From the NCBI GenBank assembly GCA_030631445.1, contig DAOVLD010000096.1, positions 1-6,899 on the forward strand: DNA of 6,899 nt, in the 5' to 3' direction. The position numbers and the translations under genes were made by a program. Of this stretch, positions 1 through 4,189 are shown piece by piece. Under the pieces are notes generated by a model that was not told where the DNA came from, searched no databases, and saw nothing but the letters and a program-made list of their open reading frames with translations. Origin of the DNA: Bacteroidota bacterium. GTDB lineage: Bacteria; Bacteroidota; Bacteroidia; Bacteroidales; VadinHA17. The stretch's first letter is position 1. Every line of letters starts with the position of its first letter.

Positions 1-1
1 C

Positions 2-214
2 ATCCTTGTACCCAGGGAAACACCATTTAATCTTATCCACATCAATAACATGAAAATTATTACCGAGGCAGGGGGTATTATTTGTCCCGCTATTCCTTCA
101 TTTTATAACAAGCCCGGCAGTATCGAAGATCTTGTTGATACTGTAGTGAATCGTGTATTGCAACTGGCAGATATAATGACTGATTCTTTTAAGTGGGGAG
201 AAGAAAATACCTAA
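2..214 (+). CDS. ubiX: UbiX flavin prenyltransferase, C-terminal fragment (5' end outside window)
   Basis: The frame is open from the window edge and gives 70 residues before a TAA stop. The sequence begins ILVPRETP and continues through LIHINNM, TEAGGIICPAIPSFYNKPG and VNRVLQLAD, which is the characteristic C-terminal third of UbiX/Pad1-type flavoproteins. Known family members prenylate FMN with dimethylallyl phosphate to make prenyl-FMN, the cofactor of UbiD-type decarboxylases. The RETP motif (residues 5-8), the Tyr of FYNKP (residue 35) and the Arg of VNRVL (residue 51) match conserved active-site positions of the family. The Rossmann-fold start lies upstream of the window. The tail after the last helix (MTDSFKWGEENT) is ordinary. 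The gene is convergent with comF and no UbiD partner is visible here. Confidence 0.93.
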   Translation: MLVPRETPFNLIHINNMKIITEAGGIICPAIPSFYNKPGSIEDLVDTVVNRVLQLADIMTDSFKWGEENT

Positions 215-223
215 TCCCGTATA

Positions 224-260
224 TTATGCCATTGCCAGAGGAACTATACTGACATTTGTA
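224..260 (-). pseudogene. Stray second copy of the comF 3' end (C-terminal tail remnant)
   Basis: Read on the - strand, this stretch encodes NVSIVPLAMA followed by a TAA stop. The intact comF ends KVSIATLAMA then TGA. At DNA level 228-260 matches 446-478 at 28 of 33 positions, same orientation, 218 bp apart. No comF-like sequence precedes it: a stop lies in frame a little upstream and the rest of the frame is AT-rich filler. It is therefore a relic of duplication, or of an insertion that displaced the original comF tail, rather than a gene. Confidence 0.6.
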
Positions 261-273
261 AAGAAAGATAATT

Positions 274-316
274 TAATAACGTAATTAATGCCGTTATTAA
301 TAACGTTATTATTTTT
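274..316. terminator. AT-rich hairpin, possible terminator between convergent ubiX and comF
   Basis: TAATAACG (274-281) is complementary to CGTTATTA (304-311), which is followed by five T residues. An alternative fold pairs TTAATAACG (273-281) with CGTTATTAA (292-300), a 9-bp stem with a 10-nt loop. Within this, 292-305 is itself a perfect 14-bp palindrome. The stem is AT-rich and weak, so its role as ubiX terminator is inferred mainly from its place 60 nt after the stop and from the T run. Confidence 0.35.
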
Positions 317-330
317 ATGGGTTTTCTAAT

Positions 331-426
331 AACTACCTGCAACACAATTCTTAACTAATAAATTCTTCGACTCTTCAAACTTCTCAACTCCTAAACTTAT
401 AAACTTTTCATTACCTCATTACTTCA
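331..426 (-). repeat. Degenerate 8-nt periodic repeat, clearest from 347 to 426
   Basis: Cut into 8-mers from 331, the + strand gives ten similar units from 347 on, such as ACTTCTCA, ACTCCTAA, ACTTATAA, ACTTTTCA, TTACCTCA and TTACTTCA. On the - strand these read roughly (T/A)AGTTGAG. The array begins just beyond the comF stop codon, in the direction of comF transcription. The same unit type appears at 2305-2344 and 4078-4141. Together with the hairpin and the comF-tail relic it fills the 227-bp spacer between ubiX and comF. Confidence 0.6.
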
Positions 427-441
427 CAGCAACACTGCATA

Positions 442-1134
442 TCAAGCCATTGCCAGGGTAGCTATACTGACCTTCGTATCCTTTTCTTTTAATAAGGTTA
501 TTGCACAGGATTCAAGAGTAGCCCCTGTAGTAATTACATCATCTATCAGAAGGATGTGTTTCCCGGTAATTATATCAACAGACTTTAACCTGAAAATATT
601 TTCTACATTTTCCCACCGTTCATACCGTGATTTCCGGGTTTGTGTTTCGGTTTCTACAGCCCTGTACAATATGTTAGTATTTAATGGTTTGCCCATGCTT
701 TCGGCTATTCCTGATGCAATAAACTCACTCTGGTTATATCCTCTTTTCTTCTGCTTTTTCCAATGTAATGGAACAGGAATTATTAAATCCACTTTATTGA
801 ACCGGGAGGTTTCTTTTAATTCCGCACCAAATATTTTGCCCATTTCAATCCCTATTTCTTTCATTCCAAGGTATTTTAACTGGTGAATTATTTTCGCAAA
901 CCTGCTCTCTTTCTCAAATAAAAAATATGCTGTTGCAGCAGTTATATCTACCCGTCCCCAGAAAACCTGCTCAACCGGATTTTCTTTTATATGATGATAA
1001 TTCGTTTTTGGTAAGTTATATAAGCATTGTGTGCAAATAAATTTCTCCTGCTGTAACAAATGAGCACCACAAGCAGCACAAAGTTTTGGATAAAATAAAT
1101 TAATAAAATCTTCTATAAGACGCACCATTTGCAT
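442..1134 (-). CDS. comF: ComF family phosphoribosyltransferase-fold protein
   Basis: The 230-residue product has the ComF layout. An N-terminal zinc finger has Cys19, Cys22, Cys34 and Cys37 (CAAC, then CTQC). A type I phosphoribosyltransferase domain follows, with IPVPLHWKKQKKRGYNQSE at about 119-137 and the PRPP-binding loop ILLIDDVITTGAT at 194-206. The protein ends VSIATLAMA, as usual. ComF is needed for DNA uptake in transformable bacteria, but most bacteria with the gene are not known to be competent, so its role here is open. The frame extends upstream to 1206, but those 24 residues are translated 7-mer repeat (PTVDC) and poly-A tract. Met at 1134, or Met two codons later at 1128, fits the family and the promoter-like box at 1159-1166. 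No Shine-Dalgarno is seen. Confidence 0.93.
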   Translation of the reverse strand: MQMVRLIEDFINLFYPKLCAACGAHLLQQEKFICTQCLYNLPKTNYHHIKENPVEQVFWGRVDITAATAYFLFEKESRFAKIIHQLKYLGMKEIGIEMGKIFGAELKETSRFNKVDLIIPVPLHWKKQKKRGYNQSEFIASGIAESMGKPLNTNILYRAVETETQTRKSRYERWENVENIFRLKSVDIITGKHILLIDDVITTGATLESCAITLLKEKDTKVSIATLAMA

Positions 1135-1158
1135 AATACAAGAAATAAAGCGGTTTAA

Positions 1159-1166
1159 CAAAGGTA
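1159..1166 (-). promoter_or_regulatory. Possible -7 box for comF (TACCTTTG)
   Basis: On the - strand this reads TACCTTTG, matching the Bacteroidetes -7 consensus TAnnTTTG. Transcription starting about 7 nt beyond it would leave a leader of roughly 17-20 nt before the Met at 1134 or 1128. No good TTTG -33 box lies 19-21 nt upstream, so the call is tentative. Confidence 0.35.
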
Positions 1167-1182
1167 AAAAAAAGGCAACAAT

Positions 1183-1210
1183 CAGTTGGCAGTCAACGGT
1201 CGGCAATCTA
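1183..1210 (+). repeat. 7-nt periodic repeat, copy 1 (4 units)
   Basis: Four 7-mers in a row: CAGTTGG, CAGTCAA, CGGTCGG, CAATCTA. The consensus is CAGTC(G/A)(G/A) and the last unit changes to CAATCT. The same design occurs at 4007-4034 and, inverted, at 4147-4174. It lies upstream of comF and supplies most of a spurious N-terminal extension of the comF frame. Confidence 0.6.
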
Positions 1211-1219
1211 CAAAAATGT

Positions 1220-1238
1220 AAAGTATAATGAGATTAGC
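1220..1238 (+). repeat. 19-nt dispersed repeat, copy 1 (inverted mate at 3972-3990)
   Basis: AAAGTATAATGAGATTAGC occurs here on the + strand and, with no mismatch, on the - strand at 3972-3990. Each copy lies within about 20 nt of a 7-mer array and upstream of a - strand gene, but in opposite orientation relative to those genes. That argues against a simple promoter and for a mobile or structural repeat module. Confidence 0.55.
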
Positions 1239-1309
1239 CTAAAATTTAAGTCATTTTAGTCATTCCAAATCATAAAATAACCGAATAATTGAAAAAAAAT
1301 GTAAAATAA

Positions 1310-1341
1310 TTTGCATTATGAACATATGTTCATTATATTTG
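1310..1341 (+). promoter_or_regulatory. Bacteroidetes-type promoter of the DUF134 operon
   Basis: A -33 box TTTG (1310-1313) is separated by exactly 20 nt from the -7 box TATATTTG (1334-1341). This fits the consensus TTTG-N19-21-TAnnTTTG known for Bacteroides primary sigma factor promoters. Transcription would start near 1347-1349, giving a leader of about 20 nt before the ATG at 1369. The spacer between the boxes is mostly occupied by a palindrome. Confidence 0.75.
1318..1333. promoter_or_regulatory. 16-bp perfect palindrome, probable operator
   Basis: ATGAACATATGTTCAT is a perfect inverted repeat, placed wholly between the -33 and -7 boxes and ending one base before the -7 box. A dimeric repressor bound there would block RNA polymerase. 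The first gene downstream encodes a helix-turn-helix protein of the DUF134 family, so autoregulation is the simplest reading. That the DUF134 protein binds this site is inference. Confidence 0.6.
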
Positions 1342-1368
1342 TATTGAAAACAGATAAATATTTTTCAT

Positions 1369-1935
1369 ATGTCTCCAAGACCCAGAAGATTCAGGAAGAT
1401 TGACATTCCCCCAAAAATACAGGGATATCATCCCATTGGGATTTTTGGGGAGAGTAAAGATCCTGTATCATTACAAATCGAGGAATATGAAGCATTTAAA
1501 CTAGTTGATTATGATGGGCTTTTACATGCTGCCGGGGCAAGGAGGATGGGGGTTTCCAGGCCAACTTTTACACGTATTTATGAAATCGTCAGAAAAAAAA
1601 TTGCGCGGGCATTTGTTGAAGGAAGATCTATTATTATTGAAGGTGGTGATGTAAATTTTGACAAACCATGGTACCGGTGTAACAGGTGTTTCCATGTATT
1701 TACAATAAATCCTGAAGACCCAAAACAATGCACCAATTGTAATTCAGAAAATATTGATCATATAAATACAATGGTTGAAAACTGGAGAGCAGGAAGAAGA
1801 CACAGATGGAGAGGAAGGACAGCGTCTGATTTTTGCATTTGTCCTGGTTGCGGTACAAAAATTCCTCATGAACCGGGGAAACCCTGTAACCAGCATATTT
1901 GTCCTAATTGTAAACAGAACATGATACATTATTAA
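1369..1935 (+). CDS. DUF134 (UPF0251) family HTH protein with C-terminal zinc ribbons
   Basis: The N-terminal 95 residues match DUF134: a start MSPRPRRFRKI, an EEYEAFKLVDYDGL stretch, then a sigma-factor-like helix-turn-helix at about 52-80 containing GVSRPTFTRIYEIVRKKIA, ending IIIEGGD. Family members are predicted DNA-binding proteins of unknown target. The remaining 90 residues hold two probable zinc ribbons. The first pairs Cys104/Cys107 with Cys121/Cys124. The second pairs Cys158/Cys161 with Cys178/Cys181, with extra Cys156 and Cys173. A basic linker (RAGRRHRWRGR, 140-150) joins them. At 188 residues it is longer than minimal DUF134 proteins. It is first in a + strand unit with the DUF5320 and NifX-like genes, which often accompany DUF134 in anaerobes. 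The start sits about 20 nt after the predicted transcription start and has no Shine-Dalgarno. Regulator function is inferred. Confidence 0.9.
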   Translation: MSPRPRRFRKIDIPPKIQGYHPIGIFGESKDPVSLQIEEYEAFKLVDYDGLLHAAGARRMGVSRPTFTRIYEIVRKKIARAFVEGRSIIIEGGDVNFDKPWYRCNRCFHVFTINPEDPKQCTNCNSENIDHINTMVENWRAGRRHRWRGRTASDFCICPGCGTKIPHEPGKPCNQHICPNCKQNMIHY

Positions 1936-1954
1936 TTTATATACAACTAAAAAA

Positions 1955-1962
1955 AAGGAGGT
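1955..1962 (+). promoter_or_regulatory. Strong Shine-Dalgarno (AAGGAGGT) for the DUF5320 gene
   Basis: AAGGAGGT lies four bases before the ATG at 1967 and is a full match to the anti-Shine-Dalgarno. None of the other start codons in the window has anything like it, and Bacteroidetes genes usually lack such sites. It fixes the start of the DUF5320 gene. Confidence 0.75.
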
Positions 1963-1966
1963 TATT

Positions 1967-2296
1967 ATGCCAGGATTTGACAGAACAGGACCGGAAGGAA
2001 GAGGTCCAATGACAGGACGTGGTGAAGGATACTGCGCCGGAAATGAAGTACCGCGATATACAAATTCCAGAGCCGGTTATGGCTGGGGCAGAGGAAGAAT
2101 GAGAGGATTGGGACGGGGATTTGGTTTTGGATGGGGAAGAAGGGCAACACCGTTTTATCCCCCTTACGATTACGAACCTTATCCTTTAACCAAAGAAGAA
2201 GAAATTCAATCGCTTAAAACCCAGTCAGATCAACTTCAAAAAGAACTTGATAGTATTAATAAAAGGGTTCAGGAGTTGAAAGTTAAAAGTGACTAA
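1967..2296 (+). CDS. DUF5320 family Gly/Arg-rich small protein with C-terminal coiled coil
   Basis: The 109-residue product starts MPGFDRTGPEGRGPMTGRGEGYCAG, the hallmark N-terminus of DUF5320 proteins. A Gly/Arg/aromatic segment follows (about 36-60, repeated GRG, GFGFGWGRR), then a Pro/Tyr stretch (62-73), and finally a charged heptad-like helix (74-108, LTKEEEIQSLK through RVQELK) expected to form a coiled coil. There is a single Cys at 23 and no signal peptide or membrane segment. The family has no established function; it is found beside NifX/NafY-domain proteins and DUF134 regulators in anaerobes, suggesting a scaffold or partner role in metal-cluster handling, which is inference. It follows the DUF134 gene by 31 nt, most likely in the same transcript, and has an unusually strong ribosome binding site. 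Confidence 0.87.
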   Translation: MPGFDRTGPEGRGPMTGRGEGYCAGNEVPRYTNSRAGYGWGRGRMRGLGRGFGFGWGRRATPFYPPYDYEPYPLTKEEEIQSLKTQSDQLQKELDSINKRVQELKVKSD

Positions 2297-2304
2297 AATT
2301 AAGT

Positions 2305-2344
2305 AAGGTGAGTAGGTGAGAAGTTGAGTAGGTGAGTAAGGAGA
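2305..2344 (+). repeat. 8-nt periodic repeat, copy 2 (5 units)
   Basis: Five 8-mers in a row on the + strand: AAGGTGAG, TAGGTGAG, AAGTTGAG, TAGGTGAG, TAAGGAGA. The consensus is (T/A)AG(G/T)TGAG. The array starts 8 nt after the DUF5320 stop, on the sense strand of the operon, and fills most of the spacer before the NifX-like gene. Confidence 0.65.
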
Positions 2345-2397
2345 GGACAAAAGGCACTAAGTAGTTACGAAAGATGAATCATAAAGAAAAAACTCTT

Positions 2398-2733
2398 ATG
2401 AAAAAAATTGCAGTACCATCGTCAAATGGTTTGCTGGGTGTTCATTTTGGACATTGTGAACATTTCTATATTTATGAAACAGAGGGTGAAAAAGTGAAAA
2501 AAAAAGAAGTGATAACCCCTCCGCCTCACCAACCTGATCTTTATCCTGCCTGGCTTAATGAAAAGAAAGTTACCCATGTTATTGCAGGAGGAATGGGACA
2601 AAAAGCAATTGATAATTTTACACATAAAAACATTAATGTACATACCGGGGCTCCTCAGAAATCTCCTGATGAGATAATTCAAAGTTTTCTGAACGGTACT
2701 CTCGAAACCACTGCAAATTTATGTGATCATTGA
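2398..2733 (+). CDS. Dinitrogenase iron-molybdenum cofactor (NifX/NafY-like) domain protein
   Basis: The 111-residue product is a single Nitro_FeMo-Co domain (PF02579 family), an RNase H-like fold. Visible signatures are the start MKKIAVPSSNG, VHFGHCEHFYIYE (HFGHC at 16-20), the PPPHQPDLYPAWL loop (41-52), IAGGMGQKAIDNF (62-74) and the C-terminal NLCDH (107-111). NifX, NafY and the C-terminal part of NifB bind FeMo-cofactor or its precursor. Stand-alone copies with DUF134 and DUF5320 occur in non-diazotrophs and are thought to carry other iron-sulfur or molybdenum clusters, so a nitrogenase role should not be assumed. An upstream in-frame ATG at 2374 would add eight residues (MNHKEKTL). The later Met is preferred because family members begin directly with the first strand. 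A run of nine A lies at 2497-2505 inside the gene. Confidence 0.9.
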   Translation: MKKIAVPSSNGLLGVHFGHCEHFYIYETEGEKVKKKEVITPPPHQPDLYPAWLNEKKVTHVIAGGMGQKAIDNFTHKNINVHTGAPQKSPDEIIQSFLNGTLETTANLCDH

Positions 2734-2795
2734 GTCCCTGCCATTACAGTAACTTTTATAAATTAGTCATTGTTAATTGTGTTTAACCTGTTTTA

Positions 2796-3233
2796 ATGAG
2801 AATTTTTTCTGCAATAATATTACTGTTCTCTGCTACTGTTATCTCCGCATCAGGGCAACAGGAACCGTCTGACACAATTAATCTGCTGGAACCCAATGAG
2901 TTTTATATTAAGCTACATCAATCCTCCAATCCATTACTGCTTGATGTTGGTGAATACAAAGATTACAGGAAAGAGAGAATTCCAGGAGCTGTTTTGGCAG
3001 CAACATATGATGAATTATTCTCTTTGACAGATACCCTTGATCGTGAACGACCTGTTTTTATATACTGCACATATATTTCAAGAAGCATTACTGCTTCTAA
3101 ATTGTTAAATAACCTGGGATTCAGTAATGTTTATGTACTAATTAATGGTATTGCGGGATGGAAAGAACTGGGACTTGAGACAGACAAAAAACGTATCAGG
3201 AAAAGAGATAAGAAAGGCAATAAAAGTTTTTAA
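2796..3233 (+). CDS. Small exported single-domain rhodanese
   Basis: The 145-residue protein opens with a short basic start and a hydrophobic segment (MRIFSAIILLFSATVISASG), a likely Sec signal peptide with cleavage near residue 20. There is no lipobox Cys, so it should be periplasmic. A rhodanese domain follows: LLLDVGEYKDYRKERIPGA (47-65), the active-site loop with catalytic Cys91 and Arg96 in CTYISRS, and the closing NGIAGWKELG (117-126). The loop has the C-x4-R geometry of sulfurtransferases, but Ile replaces the usual Gly at the fourth position. The tail (131-145) is strongly basic. The donor and acceptor are unknown. It lies 62 nt after the NifX-like gene on the same strand and could share its transcript, but no promoter or terminator decides this. 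Its stop overlaps that of the convergent kinase gene. Confidence 0.88.
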   Translation: MRIFSAIILLFSATVISASGQQEPSDTINLLEPNEFYIKLHQSSNPLLLDVGEYKDYRKERIPGAVLAATYDELFSLTDTLDRERPVFIYCTYISRSITASKLLNNLGFSNVYVLINGIAGWKELGLETDKKRIRKRDKKGNKSF

Positions 3234-3919
3234 ATAAAAAAGCCATTCTGGCCGTTATTATTGTTATTATTATTCGCTTTAACTACTTTATAACTTTTAT
3301 TAACGATCAGATCAGCTAATGGTTTTAACGATTTTACATTTATATGTTCCCGTTCCAGTACTTTCATTCTTTCTTTATTATAAGTTTCCTTAAGTCTTTC
3401 AATCTGAGATATCTTCGTTTCCTGGTATGTCAGGTCAATAAACACCCTTAGATCAAGACCTTCTGTTTTAATAGCATAAAGACCATCAATAACCAAAAGA
3501 TCGATTTTTGCAAAATTAGTAATCAGCTTATCCACCTGTTCGGGAATCATATCAATACAAGGCATTATGCATTCCTGCTCTTCTTTATAGTCACGTATTG
3601 TTTTTTTTATTTTAATCCAGTCGTATTCATTAATGCCGATTTTATCAAATCCTTTTGTCCGGCGCCATTCAGCTCTTAACAAAGGCTGAATTTTATAATA
3701 ATCATCCGCGTGAATCACTTTTACTCTTATTCTGTCTTCCTTCAAAAAGGTGCCTAATGTATGAGCTAATTCCGATTTGCCCGAACCTGATTCACCCGAA
3801 ATTCCAACAATATACCTGTATCTTCTTTCCTTTTTCTCCAGATCAGCAATAATTCTTTTCTTTATTGTTTTTGCAGCTTCCTTATGAATTTCCTTAATTA
3901 ATAATACATCTCCCAGCAT
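3230..3919 (-). CDS. Uridine-kinase-like P-loop kinase
   Basis: The 229-residue protein has a Walker A motif in GISGESGSGKSE (GESGSGKS at 42-49), the DDYY motif at 72-75 expected to help bind substrate in uridine/phosphoribulokinase-like enzymes, and a Walker B strand LLVIDGLYA (141-149). A basic segment ERLKETYNKERMKVLERE (174-191) resembles a lid, and LADLIVN (201-207) a typical late strand. The first 35 residues are helical and charged, longer than in E. coli Udk. It transfers phosphate from ATP, but nucleoside specificity cannot be read here, so no symbol is given. The C-terminus is odd: seven consecutive Asn (216-222) encoded by a trinucleotide repeat, then GQNGFFI. Met at 3919 is the only reasonable start and lacks a Shine-Dalgarno. 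The gene lies downstream of the GH65 fusion on the same strand, across a 270-bp repeat-rich spacer. Confidence 0.82.
   Translation of the reverse strand: MLGDVLLIKEIHKEAAKTIKKRIIADLEKKERRYRYIVGISGESGSGKSELAHTLGTFLKEDRIRVKVIHADDYYKIQPLLRAEWRRTKGFDKIGINEYDWIKIKKTIRDYKEEQECIMPCIDMIPEQVDKLITNFAKIDLLVIDGLYAIKTEGLDLRVFIDLTYQETKISQIERLKETYNKERMKVLEREHINVKSLKPLADLIVNKSYKVVKANNNNNNNGQNGFFI
3254..3274 (-). repeat. Trinucleotide microsatellite encoding poly-Asn
   Basis: Seven AAT/AAC triplets in a row on the - strand encode Asn 216-222 near the C-terminus of the kinase. Changes in copy number would stay in frame and only change the length of the Asn run. Confidence 0.7.
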
Positions 3920-3971
3920 ATTGTTTTATTTTTCGTAACTATTCAGCGTTTTAAGTTTTTAATGCCAAAAT

Positions 3972-3990
3972 GCTAATCTCATTATACTTT
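3972..3990 (-). repeat. 19-nt dispersed repeat, copy 2
   Basis: The - strand reads AAAGTATAATGAGATTAGC, identical to 1220-1238. It lies about 50 nt upstream of the kinase start and 16 nt from the second 7-mer array. Confidence 0.55.
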
Positions 3991-4006
3991 GCGTTTTATA
4001 AGTCTT

Positions 4007-4034
4007 CAGTCGATAGTCGGCAGTCGGCAATCTG
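4007..4034 (+). repeat. 7-nt periodic repeat, copy 2 (4 units)
   Basis: Units CAGTCGA, TAGTCGG, CAGTCGG, CAATCTG, the same design as 1183-1210. The array is bracketed by an 8-bp inverted repeat, GTCTTCAG at 4002-4009 and CTGAAGAC at 4032-4039, which could present the 7-mers in a small loop. Confidence 0.6.
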
Positions 4035-4077
4035 AAGACAAAGTTTATCATTTTTTAATTAATAAAATACAGTTACA

Positions 4078-4141
4078 AATTTCACCTTTTCACCAATCTC
4101 ATCATTTATTCATTCTATCATTTACTTACCTTAATTTACTT
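4078..4141 (-). repeat. 8-nt periodic repeat, copy 3 (8 units)
   Basis: On the + strand the 8-mers are AATTTCAC, CTTTTCAC, CAATCTCA, TCATTTAT, TCATTCTA, TCATTTAC, TTACCTTA and ATTTACTT. On the - strand they are purine-rich with TGA or GTGA cores. The array lies downstream of the GH65 fusion in its sense direction. It is more degenerate than the other two copies. Confidence 0.5.
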
Positions 4142-4146
4142 TTTTG

Positions 4147-4174
4147 CCGACTGTTGACTGTTGACTGCTAACTG
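4147..4174 (-). repeat. 7-nt periodic repeat, copy 3 (4 units, inverted)
   Basis: Read on the - strand the units are CAGTTAG, CAGTCAA, CAGTCAA, CAGTCGG, followed by CAA. It starts 16 nt after the stop codon of the GH65 fusion and faces the array at 4007-4034. Confidence 0.6.
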
Positions 4175-4189
4175 ATTAGTTGCTATTTT

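Larger units (their letters stand above)
4007..4167. other. Long inverted repeat formed by two facing 7-mer arrays
   Basis: Bases 4007-4030 can pair with 4144-4167 over 24 bp, enclosing about 113 nt that hold the third 8-mer array. The four positions that are not Watson-Crick (within 4012-4020) are all G-U wobbles when read as RNA from the + strand. As a transcript this would be a long stem-loop; as DNA, an imperfect cruciform. With its flanks it accounts for most of the 270-bp spacer between the kinase and the GH65 fusion. Confidence 0.5.

Noticed and set aside
331..426. CRISPR array or tandem-repeat locus.
   Set aside because: The units are 8 nt, degenerate and contiguous, with no unique spacers and no cas genes nearby.
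1135..1206. N-terminal extension of ComF starting at 1206.
   Set aside because: The added 24 residues are translated 7-mer repeat and a poly-A tract, lie upstream of the promoter-like box at 1159-1166, and are absent from the family pattern, which starts close to the zinc finger.
2374..2397. Earlier ATG for the NifX-like gene adding MNHKEKTL.
   Set aside because: Family members start at the first strand (MKKIAVP). Neither start has a clear ribosome site, so the earlier one remains possible but is less likely.
2497..2505. Run of nine A in the NifX-like gene as a programmed slippage or phase-variation site.
   Set aside because: The frame is intact on both sides and encodes ordinary lysines; A-runs are expected in such AT-rich coding sequence.
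3230..3258. Rho-independent terminator for the kinase (GGCC-AGAAT-GGC followed by T6 on the - strand).
   Set aside because: The stem is only three base pairs plus a possible wobble, and it lies inside the last codons of the gene.
3972..3990. The 19-nt repeat as a promoter shared by comF and the kinase.
   Set aside because: It points in opposite directions relative to the two genes and lacks the TAnnTTTG box.
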